Source: Salsipaludibacter sp963735045
GTDB lineage: Bacteria; Actinomycetota; Nitriliruptoria; Nitriliruptorales; Nitriliruptoraceae
DNA: 64,000 nt
Reading direction: 5' to 3'
Assembly: GCA_963735045.1 (NCBI GenBank)
Contig: CAVTIZ010000001.1
Span: 248,001-312,000, forward strand
Of this stretch, positions 36,057 through 43,442 are shown piece by piece. Position 1 is the stretch's first letter. The number at the start of each line of letters is the position of its first letter. The position numbers and the translations under genes are program-made. The notes beneath the pieces were generated by a model. It did not search any database and was not told the DNA's origin. It saw nothing but the letters and a program-made list of their open reading frames with translations.

Positions 36057-37388
36057 TCAGCCCTCGACGGCGGAGGCGGCGTCCTCCTGGGCCTGCGTCA
36101 GCGCCTGCTCGGGGCTGAGGCTGCCGCTGAGGGCCTCCTGGACCGCGGTCCAGAGCTGCTCGGAGATGAGCGGGTAGTCCGTGCCGAGGTTGTCGCTGGT
36201 GCGACCCTTGGCGGAGCGCACGGCCTCGACCCAGGTCTCCAGGCCCTCGGTCTCACCCAGCATGGCCTCCTGGCCCCCTTCGGTCGGCGGGATGTAGTAG
36301 GCGAAGGTGGTGCCGGTCTCGACCTGGCCCTCCTGGTCGGTCATGCACTCCACGATCGTGACCGTGGTGTCGTAGCGTGACTCGTCCTCCTGCACGGGGG
36401 TCACGATGAACTCCCCGCCGGTCGGGGTCGGTGCGACGTCGCCGTCACGGCCCGGGATCTGGACGATCCCGGTCTCGAAGTCGGCCTCCGCGGCGTTGTT
36501 GACCTGCCACGTGCCATTCTCGGCGAACGCGTAGTCCCCGGTCAGGAACTCCTCCCAGACGGTGTTCTGGGAGTTGGTCAGGACGGTGTCGGGGGCCAGG
36601 CCCTGGTCGACCCAGTCGGTCCACAACTGCAGGGCCGACACGGCCTCGGGCGAGTCGAGCTGGGTCAGGTCGGCACCGGCGCCCCAGAACCAGGGAAGGA
36701 ACTGGAACGAGCCCTCCTCGGTGTTGATGGCCGAGAACGTGATCCCCTGGCTGCCGGCGTCGGCCACGGCCTGCAGGGCGCTGGTCAGGCTGTCCCAGTC
36801 CGTGACGGACTCGGGGTCGATCCCGGCCTCCTCGAGGACCTCGGCGTTGTAGTACAGGGCCAGCGTGTTGGCCCCGATCGGGATGCCGTAGGTGGAGCCG
36901 TCGACCTCACCGGCGGCGAGCAGGTTCGGGTCGATGTCGCTGGTGTCGAGCCCGAGGTCGTCGTTGCTGAGCAGGATCCCGGTCTCGGCCAGCGTCGACA
37001 CGGCCGGGTTGTCCAGCAGGATGATGTCGGGCGACGTGCCCTCCTGGGCCGACAGCAGGGCCTGGTTGGTCAGCTCGGTGGTGTCGAACGCGGTCCGGTC
37101 GATGGTCACCCCGGCCTCCTCGCCGCAGGCCGCGGCGCGTGCCTCCCAGTCGGAGTCGGCGTCGTGCTGGGGGTAGGGATCCCACCAGGTGTAGGTCCCT
37201 CCGGCCGCCGCGTCGCCGGACGCCGCGGTGGAGGCGTCGTCGGATGCTGCCGGCTCGGAGGCGGCGGGCTCGCTGGTGCCGGCGTCGCCGTCGGCGGCGT
37301 CCGGTTGCGAACAGGCTGCCGCGGCGGCCAGGCCGAGGGCCAGGCCGATCGCGGTGAGGCGTCGGGTCGTGCTCGGTCGGGTCTTCAT
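36057..37388 (-). CDS. Extracellular sugar-binding lipoprotein, CUT1 type
   Basis: A 443-aa solute-binding family 1 protein with a Sec lipoprotein signal (IGLALGLAAAAAC), a linker rich in Ala, Ser, Asp and Glu, and the mature start GGTYTWWDPYPQH. Internal features such as GIPIGANTLALYYNAEVLEEAG and YAFAENGTWQV are typical of oligosaccharide-binding proteins. The ATG at 37386-37388 has GGAGGA 7 bases upstream. It feeds the two permeases downstream. The GH127 in the operon suggests beta-arabino-oligosaccharides or related plant glycoprotein sugars as ligand; this is inference. Confidence 0.92.
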   Translation of the reverse strand: MKTRPSTTRRLTAIGLALGLAAAAACSQPDAADGDAGTSEPAASEPAASDDASTAASGDAAAGGTYTWWDPYPQHDADSDWEARAAACGEEAGVTIDRTAFDTTELTNQALLSAQEGTSPDIILLDNPAVSTLAETGILLSNDDLGLDTSDIDPNLLAAGEVDGSTYGIPIGANTLALYYNAEVLEEAGIDPESVTDWDSLTSALQAVADAGSQGITFSAINTEEGSFQFLPWFWGAGADLTQLDSPEAVSALQLWTDWVDQGLAPDTVLTNSQNTVWEEFLTGDYAFAENGTWQVNNAAEADFETGIVQIPGRDGDVAPTPTGGEFIVTPVQEDESRYDTTVTIVECMTDQEGQVETGTTFAYYIPPTEGGQEAMLGETEGLETWVEAVRSAKGRTSDNLGTDYPLISEQLWTAVQEALSGSLSPEQALTQAQEDAASAVEG

Positions 37389-37431
37389 GCTGCGTCCTCC
37401 GGTGTGTGCGACGTCGGCCGGTGCGGCCACG

Positions 37432-38589
37432 TCAGTTCGAGTCGGCGACGGCCCGCAACGCATGCGGGGCCTCGCCGACGTGGTCAGGGGTCTGGTCGGG
37501 GTCCTCGCCGCCCGTCGGCCGGGGGGCCGACGTCCCGGTAGCCGGCTCGTCCGACGACCGTGGTTCGGGGGGACCCGCCGCCGGGCCGGTGCTGCCGCGG
37601 TCGGTCAGCACCGGGGAGATGAGGCGCACCACGTGGGGCGCCCCCGCGTGCTCGGCGCTCTCGATGCGACGCACCAGCTGGCGGACGGCCAGCTGCCCGA
37701 GCCGGTCGGGCTCGCTCTCGATGGCCGAGAACGGCAACGAGAAGGTCCGGGCGAACTCGTCGGAGTAGCGCCCGACCACCGACAGGTCATCGGGGGCGCG
37801 CAGGCCCCGGTCGGCCAGTACGGACGGCAGTGCCGAGGCAGCGGCCTCGTTGTTCAGCAGCAGCCCGGTCGCGTCCGGGTGGGTGTCCAACAGGCCGTGC
37901 AGCCGGGCGCCGACCGCCGGCTGGGAGGCCTCGGCGAAAGCCGCGTGCAGCACGACGTCACGGCGCGCTGCTTCCTCCATCGCCGCGTTCTGCAGTCGCC
38001 AGACGTAGGCGCCACCGCGTTCGACGACGTGTTCGGGCTGGGACACCAGCACGAGTTCGCGATGGCCCAGCCGGGCGAGGTGCTCGACCATCAGCCGGCC
38101 AGCCTCCTCGAAGTCCAGGTCGAAGGCATCCACGCCCGTGGGGTCGGCCGGGAGCCCGACCAGCGAGCCCGGCTGGCCGGCCTCCCGGAGCACGGGCAGC
38201 CGGGTGTCGTCCTCGGCGACGTTGAGCAGGACGACACCGTCGACCATCCTCGACGACAGGATGCGGCGCAGCGCTGCCGGACCGTCCGGCTCGCTGACCA
38301 GCAGGACGTCGTAGCCCTGCTCCCGTGCCGTGTTGGCCACACCGAGGAAGTACTGCATCATGGCCGGCGCGAACTCGTCGGCATGGAACTCGGCGAACAG
38401 GCCGATCGTTCGGGTCCGCGCCGTCGCCAGCGCACGCGCACCGGCGTTGGGCGTGTAGCCCAGTTCGTCGACCGCCCGCAGCACGCGATCGCGAACCTCG
38501 TCCGACAACGGTCGCTTGCCGGACAGGGCGTAGGACGCCGTGCTGCGCGACACGCCCGCGACGCGCGCGACGTCACCGATGGTTGCCAT
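37432..38589 (-). CDS. LacI-family transcriptional regulator 3
   Basis: A 385-aa LacI-family repressor. Its helix-turn-helix (residues 2-30, TIGDVARVAGVSRSTASYALSG) has RS and Y at the specificity positions, unlike the Q/L-M and R of LacI-1 and LacI-2. It should therefore read a different operator, for which the TCGAAYCGRTTCGA palindromes at 43104 and 43209 are the natural candidates. The sensor domain is full length. About 50 extra residues rich in Pro, Asp and Gly follow it. AGGAG lies 6 bases before the ATG. It lies between the GH-A hydrolase and the binding-protein gene and probably controls the operon that contains it. Confidence 0.92.
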   Translation of the reverse strand: MATIGDVARVAGVSRSTASYALSGKRPLSDEVRDRVLRAVDELGYTPNAGARALATARTRTIGLFAEFHADEFAPAMMQYFLGVANTAREQGYDVLLVSEPDGPAALRRILSSRMVDGVVLLNVAEDDTRLPVLREAGQPGSLVGLPADPTGVDAFDLDFEEAGRLMVEHLARLGHRELVLVSQPEHVVERGGAYVWRLQNAAMEEAARRDVVLHAAFAEASQPAVGARLHGLLDTHPDATGLLLNNEAAASALPSVLADRGLRAPDDLSVVGRYSDEFARTFSLPFSAIESEPDRLGQLAVRQLVRRIESAEHAGAPHVVRLISPVLTDRGSTGPAAGPPEPRSSDEPATGTSAPRPTGGEDPDQTPDHVGEAPHALRAVADSN

Positions 38590-38612
38590 GGCTGCTCCTG
38601 CTCGTGGGGATC

Positions 38613-38635
38613 GTCGAACCCGTTGGATGTTCGAC
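38613..38635. promoter_or_regulatory. Possible LacI-3 operator before its own gene
   Basis: TCGAACCCGTTGGA (38614-38627) matches its own reverse complement at 10 of 14 positions and resembles the sites at 43104 and 43209. It is also flanked by GTCGAAC and GTTCGAC, spaced 9 bases apart. It lies 25-45 bases before the LacI-3 start, suggesting autoregulation from an internal promoter. The spacer (38590-38711) contains nothing else of note. Confidence 0.45.
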
Positions 38636-38711
38636 GTCCCGATGGTGGCGGATGGTGGTCGTCGGGCAGCGGCCCGGTGGTGGGGCGGCACGCGCCGCCC
38701 CACCACCGAGG

Positions 38712-41700
38712 TCAGTCCAGGAGGATGGGGCGATCCACGACGTGGGCGACCTGGACCTGGCCCAGGTTGAGGTCGAGGCGCCCTGGATCGAGGACCGCCA
38801 CCACCTCGCCGTTCGCGTCCAGCAGGGACACGCCCCCGTCGCTGACTCGGATCGTGAGCGTCGCCCCACCCGCGGTCCGGATGGTGGCGTCGTCCATGGC
38901 CAGCACGTCGGTGCTGGTCAGGGTCGCGTCCACCACCACGTGGTCGAGCAGCACGGCCTCGATCTCGTCGCTGGTGAAGGACCGCTCCAGACGGCCCGCG
39001 GCGACCCGCTCGTTGGGCACGCGTCCGGGAAGGGTTGCATTCAGCCAGTCCAGGATCGCGTCGTCGTCGGGGAGGAACGCGGTCACCGGCCGGGTCGGGT
39101 CGGCCAGCACCGACACGGGCGACCCGGGGTCGTCGGCCAGGACCCGACCGACCATGGACGTCAGCAGGTCGAAGTCGTCACCGTTGGCACGGCGCGGGGA
39201 CTCCGGACCGGAGGTGTCGTCCCCGAGCAGGTCGACCAGCGAGGTGTCGGTCGCCCAGTCCGACTCCCCATCCCCCACCACCGCGAACGGGGCGACCTCG
39301 AGCCGGTCGATGATCGGGGCCAGCTCGGCGCGCAGCAGCAGGCCGGGCCAGTTGGCCTCGCTGGAGGTCTGGCCGTCCCAGTTGGTCTCCTCCTCGGCCG
39401 AGAAGGTGATGGTGTTGGTGCCCACCGCGAGGTCGAGCAGGATGGTGCGCTCGAAGAAGTTGTTCTCGTGGAAGGTCGGGACGAACATGACCTGTTCGGC
39501 CACCAGTTCACCGTTGACGGTGATGTCGGCGTGGCGCCCCATCGGATTCGGGTTGTAGTGGGTGGCCTGCGGCTGCTCGGGGTTGGAGAAGCGCACGGTC
39601 ACGGCGTGGAGCCCGTCGGTGGTCGCCTCCACCTCCATCGTGAGGGTGTTGTCGTTGCCGGGGTCGCCACCGACGCCGGTGACGGCCTGGCCCTCGCTGG
39701 CCAACGAGAAGTCGGTCACCGCCGCGGCGCCGGACAGGGTGCCGTCCTCGGCTTCGTAGGTGGTGACCGCGAGGGTGCCGCTGGTGGGCTCGACGACCAG
39801 GCGGTCGACGTCGACGCCCGAACCGGTGACCACGACCTTGTTCACGCCTGCCGACAGGTACACCTGCGCGCTGGCCTCGCCGGCGCGGTCGGTGACCTCG
39901 ATGCCGTTGACGGTCAGGGTCGCGGTGCCCCCGAGCGTGTCGACGTCGATGGTGTGCTCACCCTCGTCGTCGACGTTGACCCAGAAGGTCAGTGCGTCGT
40001 CACCGTCCACGGTCGCCACGCCGGCCCCGGAGACGTCGCCGGTCGCGTCGTAGCGGGCGCTGGCGCCCAGCAGCTCGGCGAGCTCGGCCTCGTACACGGT
40101 CGCGGCGCCGTCGGGGCTCGGCTTCTGGAGCACGATGCGGTCCACGATGGCATCACCCACCGTCTGGCCACCGTCCAGGCCCTGCGCGGCCAGCGTGATC
40201 GTGTGCGTGCCGGCGGTCAGGTCGACCGTGGTGTCGGCGTGGTCCCACACCACCCACTTGTAGGTCAGTGGGAGGAACAGTTCCTGCTCCTGGGCACCGT
40301 CGACCCGCACGAACACGTTCGTCGGGCCCTGCTCCTGCACGGCCGCGAAGGTGTTGAGCGTGGACGAGAAGACCTGCAGGTCGTAGGTCCCGTCCTCGGG
40401 CACCTCGACGGTGACGTCCAGCTGCAGGGTGGACCCGGTGCGCAGGCCCCCGACGTCACGGCCCCCGGAGGTGTAGAAGCCGCCCACGTTGTTCGGGCTG
40501 CCCTCCGGGCCGTTGAGGAAGTACGGCTCGCCGGTGTGCGCGGCGTCCTCGGCCTCGTAGGTGGCCTCGACGTCGAGCGGCTGCTCGACGGTGGTCGCAC
40601 CGGTCCCGGCCGGCGTCGCGAACACCTCGTAGGCCGACCCCTCGTCCAGGCCGGGCAGGCCGGCGCCGGGGAAGTCCAGGGTGACGCTGCCATCCGTCAC
40701 CGGCATGGTCGTCTCGAGCACGTGGCGCGGCTCGGGCGACTCGCCGAGCTGGCCGGTCCAGGGGATCTCGCGCACGGTGACGCGGACCTCGTCGCCGAAC
40801 ACGTCGGCCGGCACGTCCTCGAAGCGGACGTGGGCCTCGCCCTCGGTGCCGCCGAACAGGGCGTGGGCGCGCCCCTGCTCCTCGTCGAGCGTGGCGACGC
40901 CCTGCAGGGTGTAGCTCTCGCCAGGCTGGGGCGGGATGACCTCGACGGTGTGGCCGGTCATCGACTGGTAGGCGTTGAACAGCCACCACTGCCCGTTGGC
41001 GCGGTTGGTCTGCACGGCGGAGTCGGACAGGTTCCCGTTCATGTTCCAGAACGCGATCATCGCGTCCACCTTGACGTCCTCGATGGCCGAGATCCACTGG
41101 ATCATCTGGCCCGGCACGGAGGTGTGGTAGTTGAACGCGTACTCGTTGACGTTGATGTGCAGGTCGCTGTCGGCGCCCAGGACCTCGTCCTCCCACGAGC
41201 GGAACCGGTCGACGGACTCACGCACCGTCGCGGGATCGGACAGCTCGTGCCACGTGATGATGTCGGGCAGGGTGCCGGCGTCGCGGGTGTGGACCAGGAA
41301 GTCGCGCACCTGGGGGTAGAGGTTGTAGGAGCCCGGGCCGGCGATCTCGACGCCGTAGTCACCGAGCGTGTCGGTGATCATGCCGTGGATGGTGTCCCAC
41401 GCGTCGTAGTAGGGCGTCGGGTCCTGGCGCAGGCTGGTGCCGTTGTAGCTGAGGCTGCCGCTGCCGAACATGTTGCCGTCGGGCTCGTTGAAGGGCTCGA
41501 TCACGACGTTGTCGCGCAGGTCCTCGCGCCCAGCGAGCAGGTCGGCGACCTGGTCCAACTGGTCCTGCACGATCACGAGGTAGGCGTCCACCTTGGCCTG
41601 GGCCTCCGCCGGGGAGTTGCCGTCGGGGACGTCACCGGCCTCCCAGTCGTAGGGGAAGCCGCGGTACCAGTCGGTCGTGCGGATGTAGACCTTGCCGTCG

Positions 41701-43055
41701 GTGGCCCGGGCCAGGGGCTCCAGCACCTCCAGCGCGTCGGAGCCGGGGTGCTGCGAGCCGTCCTGGCCCTTGGTCGCCACGGTGCGGAGCCCGAAGCCCT
41801 CGATGAGGTTGTCGGTCGGCATGCCCTCGTCGTAGAGCCCGTAGAGCGTGCCCGAGGCCCCGCCGAGGAACTCGCCGGTGTCGGTGCCGAGGTCGATGCT
41901 CATCGTGCCGGGTCGGACCACCCGGACCTCGGCGGTGACCGCGGTGTCACCCACGGTGCCGGCGACGGTGAACCGCCCCTCGGTGGCGTAGTCGGCCGGG
42001 TCGACGGCCTCCCAGGTCACGGTCGCCGGGCGGTCGTAGCCGTCGGTGAAGGTCGCCGGGATGGTCGCGGGCAGGTCCGGTGCCTCGCCCGGGGCGGTGT
42101 TCACCTCGACGATCGTCGTTGCGGGTGCGACCGCGGTGGGCACGTCGCCGACCACCAGGGCCCCGACCTGCTCGGTGGACAGCGCCTGGTGGTAGACCCG
42201 GAAGTCGTCGATGGCGCCGTCCAGCAGCGGGTCGTTGTAGAACGAACGTCCGACGTAGCCCGCGTGGGTGGCGCCGGCCGTCAGCAGCTCGCCGCCCGTG
42301 ATGGAGGTGCTGGTCGAGCCGATCGCCGCCCCGTCGAGGTAGGTGGTGATCGTGTCGGCCACGGTGTCGAGCACCATCGTGACCGTGGCCCACTCGTCGG
42401 TCGACAGCGGCCCCGAGCCGCGGACCTGGGACTCCGCGCCTCCCCCGCCGGTCGTGATGGCGGTGCGCAGCTCGCCATCACCGCTGCGTGGCGTGGTGAA
42501 GGTCGATCGCGCGGTGCCACTGCCGAGGTCCCACAGCCGCTGCCAGTTGCCCCCGCCGTCCCACTCGACGCGCAGCGACACGGTCAGATCGGTGGCGCCC
42601 TGGAGGGTCGCTGGCGGCACCTGGACGTGGGCACCCGAGCTGGCCGCACCCCCCGGGAGGTCCACGGCCTGTCCGTCGACGCCGGCGACCTGGGTCGCCG
42701 TGCCGGGGTTGGCGAGCGTGCCGTCGTGGCCGTTGCCCGAGCTGTCCTCCACGACGGCGTCGAGGTCGTCGTCGAAGGTGTAGTGCAGGACCGGTGCCGG
42801 GTCCTCGGCCTCCTGTGCGGTTGCGGCGGGTGCGAGTGCCCCGGCCACGAGGCAGGCGACGCCGACCGCCCAGGCGCCCGACCATCCCCGGCGCGGGAAC
42901 CGGTGCCGGACACTGGCGGGACTCGACGAACGGGGGGCGGGACTCGACGAACGGGGGGCGGGACTCGACGAACGGGGGGCGGGACTCGACGAACGGGGGG
43001 CGGGACTCGACGAACGGGGGGCGGGGTTCGGCGAACGGGGGGCGGGGGGGGTCAT
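38712..43055 (-). CDS. Secreted clan GH-A glycoside hydrolase with CBM-like and FAS1 domains
   Basis: A 1447-aa extracellular enzyme. Order of parts: a repeat-rich N-terminal extension (1-47), signal peptide (about 50-80, ATA-QE), laminin-G-like domain (about 88-300), Ig-like domain (about 310-382), a TIM-barrel hydrolase (about 385-700) with acid/base E524 (PFNEPDG) and nucleophile E638 (INVNEYA), and a beta domain. Three CBM6/35-like modules follow (starting near 830, 975 and 1090, each with a YEAE block), and a C-terminal fasciclin (FAS1) domain (about 1290-1447). The barrel is like GH39 or a relative, but I cannot assign a family firmly. Context with GH127 suggests an arabinose-containing plant or cell-wall glycan. 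GAGGAA lies 6 bases before the ATG at 43053-43055. Confidence 0.82.
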   Translation of the reverse strand: MTPPAPRSPNPAPRSSSPAPRSSSPAPRSSSPAPRSSSPAPRSSSPASVRHRFPRRGWSGAWAVGVACLVAGALAPAATAQEAEDPAPVLHYTFDDDLDAVVEDSSGNGHDGTLANPGTATQVAGVDGQAVDLPGGAASSGAHVQVPPATLQGATDLTVSLRVEWDGGGNWQRLWDLGSGTARSTFTTPRSGDGELRTAITTGGGGAESQVRGSGPLSTDEWATVTMVLDTVADTITTYLDGAAIGSTSTSITGGELLTAGATHAGYVGRSFYNDPLLDGAIDDFRVYHQALSTEQVGALVVGDVPTAVAPATTIVEVNTAPGEAPDLPATIPATFTDGYDRPATVTWEAVDPADYATEGRFTVAGTVGDTAVTAEVRVVRPGTMSIDLGTDTGEFLGGASGTLYGLYDEGMPTDNLIEGFGLRTVATKGQDGSQHPGSDALEVLEPLARATDGKVYIRTTDWYRGFPYDWEAGDVPDGNSPAEAQAKVDAYLVIVQDQLDQVADLLAGREDLRDNVVIEPFNEPDGNMFGSGSLSYNGTSLRQDPTPYYDAWDTIHGMITDTLGDYGVEIAGPGSYNLYPQVRDFLVHTRDAGTLPDIITWHELSDPATVRESVDRFRSWEDEVLGADSDLHINVNEYAFNYHTSVPGQMIQWISAIEDVKVDAMIAFWNMNGNLSDSAVQTNRANGQWWLFNAYQSMTGHTVEVIPPQPGESYTLQGVATLDEEQGRAHALFGGTEGEAHVRFEDVPADVFGDEVRVTVREIPWTGQLGESPEPRHVLETTMPVTDGSVTLDFPGAGLPGLDEGSAYEVFATPAGTGATTVEQPLDVEATYEAEDAAHTGEPYFLNGPEGSPNNVGGFYTSGGRDVGGLRTGSTLQLDVTVEVPEDGTYDLQVFSSTLNTFAAVQEQGPTNVFVRVDGAQEQELFLPLTYKWVVWDHADTTVDLTAGTHTITLAAQGLDGGQTVGDAIVDRIVLQKPSPDGAATVYEAELAELLGASARYDATGDVSGAGVATVDGDDALTFWVNVDDEGEHTIDVDTLGGTATLTVNGIEVTDRAGEASAQVYLSAGVNKVVVTGSGVDVDRLVVEPTSGTLAVTTYEAEDGTLSGAAAVTDFSLASEGQAVTGVGGDPGNDNTLTMEVEATTDGLHAVTVRFSNPEQPQATHYNPNPMGRHADITVNGELVAEQVMFVPTFHENNFFERTILLDLAVGTNTITFSAEEETNWDGQTSSEANWPGLLLRAELAPIIDRLEVAPFAVVGDGESDWATDTSLVDLLGDDTSGPESPRRANGDDFDLLTSMVGRVLADDPGSPVSVLADPTRPVTAFLPDDDAILDWLNATLPGRVPNERVAAGRLERSFTSDEIEAVLLDHVVVDATLTSTDVLAMDDATIRTAGGATLTIRVSDGGVSLLDANGEVVAVLDPGRLDLNLGQVQVAHVVDRPILLD
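42918..43043. repeat. 21-bp tandem repeat in the GH-A hydrolase N-terminus
   Basis: Five identical 21-bp units (42918-43022) and a sixth divergent one (43023-43043) encode PAPRSSS repeats before the signal peptide. The period is a multiple of three, so copy changes preserve frame. They lie just after the start codon and will place GC-rich repeated sequence at the translation initiation region. Confidence 0.95.
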
Positions 43056-43103
43056 CGTCGTTCCTCGGTCGGTGGTGGCGGCTCGTCCCCGGTCGAGTGG
43101 TGT

Positions 43104-43117
43104 TCGAACCGATTCGA
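43104..43117. promoter_or_regulatory. Candidate LacI-3 operator, proximal copy (TCGAACCGATTCGA)
   Basis: A 14-bp near-palindrome (12 of 14 positions symmetric), 49 bases before the GH-A hydrolase ATG. Its exact reverse complement occurs at 43209-43222, 105 bp away. That is close to ten helical turns, a spacing that suits DNA looping by a tetrameric or paired repressor. Confidence 0.65.
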
Positions 43118-43144
43118 CGAAGAAATGGAACGAGCCCGGCATGC

Positions 43145-43158
43145 TGATAGCGCTAACA
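43145..43158. promoter_or_regulatory. LacI-type operator TGATAGCGCTAACA
   Basis: Matches the perfect TGTTAGCGCTAACA site at 13 of 14 positions. It lies between the two LacI-3-like palindromes, downstream of the TTGACA element, near the expected transcription start. The GH-A hydrolase operon may thus respond to both regulator types. Confidence 0.7.
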
Positions 43159-43167
43159 TGCAGGAAA

Positions 43168-43190
43168 GCCGCTCCACGACTCGTTGTCAA
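43168..43190 (-). promoter_or_regulatory. Promoter candidate of the GH-A hydrolase operon
   Basis: A perfect TTGACA (complement of 43185-43190) is present on the minus strand. Seventeen bases on lies TTTCCT, a poor -10 match (2 of 6), so only the -35 is convincing. The position between paired operators supports the call. Confidence 0.45.
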
Positions 43191-43208
43191 GGGGTGCGCA
43201 GAACGTTG

Positions 43209-43222
43209 TCGAATCGGTTCGA
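43209..43222. promoter_or_regulatory. Candidate LacI-3 operator, distal copy (TCGAATCGGTTCGA)
   Basis: The exact reverse complement of the proximal site. It is extended by one more matching pair on each side (GTC...GAC), making a 16-bp dyad. It lies upstream of the -35 element. Confidence 0.65.
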
Positions 43223-43391
43223 CGCAAGGGGGGCCGGCAGAACCCGAATCGTGCCGGGACGATCACCTGGAGGACCGAGGACCGGGGATGGTCGACACCG
43301 GGCCGATGCGCATCACCGGATGTCGCCGCCCGGTGTCGGACCGCAGCGACCCGACGTCAGGCTGGGGCGACGACGCCGTCGAGGTCGTGGA

Positions 43392-43436
43392 GCACCGGTG
43401 GCCCCAGCATCGGTGGCCCCAGCATCAGTGGCGCCT
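43392..43436. repeat. 3 x 15-bp tandem repeat after nuoN
   Basis: Three consecutive 15-bp units of the form GCATCGGTGGCCCCA, the third degenerate, begin 6 bases beyond the nuoN stop. Part of it (CCCCAG...CTGGGG at 43417-43440) can pair into a 6-bp stem, so the repeat might act as the end of the nuo operon. No T-run was seen. Confidence 0.6.
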
Positions 43437-43442
43437 GGGGGG

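Larger units (their letters stand above)
43056..43442. other. Intergenic region between nuoN and the GH-A hydrolase operon
   Basis: This 387-base spacer has no convincing gene. From right to left it contains a 3 x 15-bp repeat just after nuoN, two TCGAAYCGRTTCGA palindromes 105 bp apart, and between them a TTGACA element and a TGATAGCGCTAACA operator. The stretch 43224-43390 shows nothing recognisable. Confidence 0.7.

Noticed and set aside
42918..43043. Short regular repeats as a CRISPR array
   Set aside because: The units are directly adjacent, without spacers, and encode an in-frame peptide repeat.
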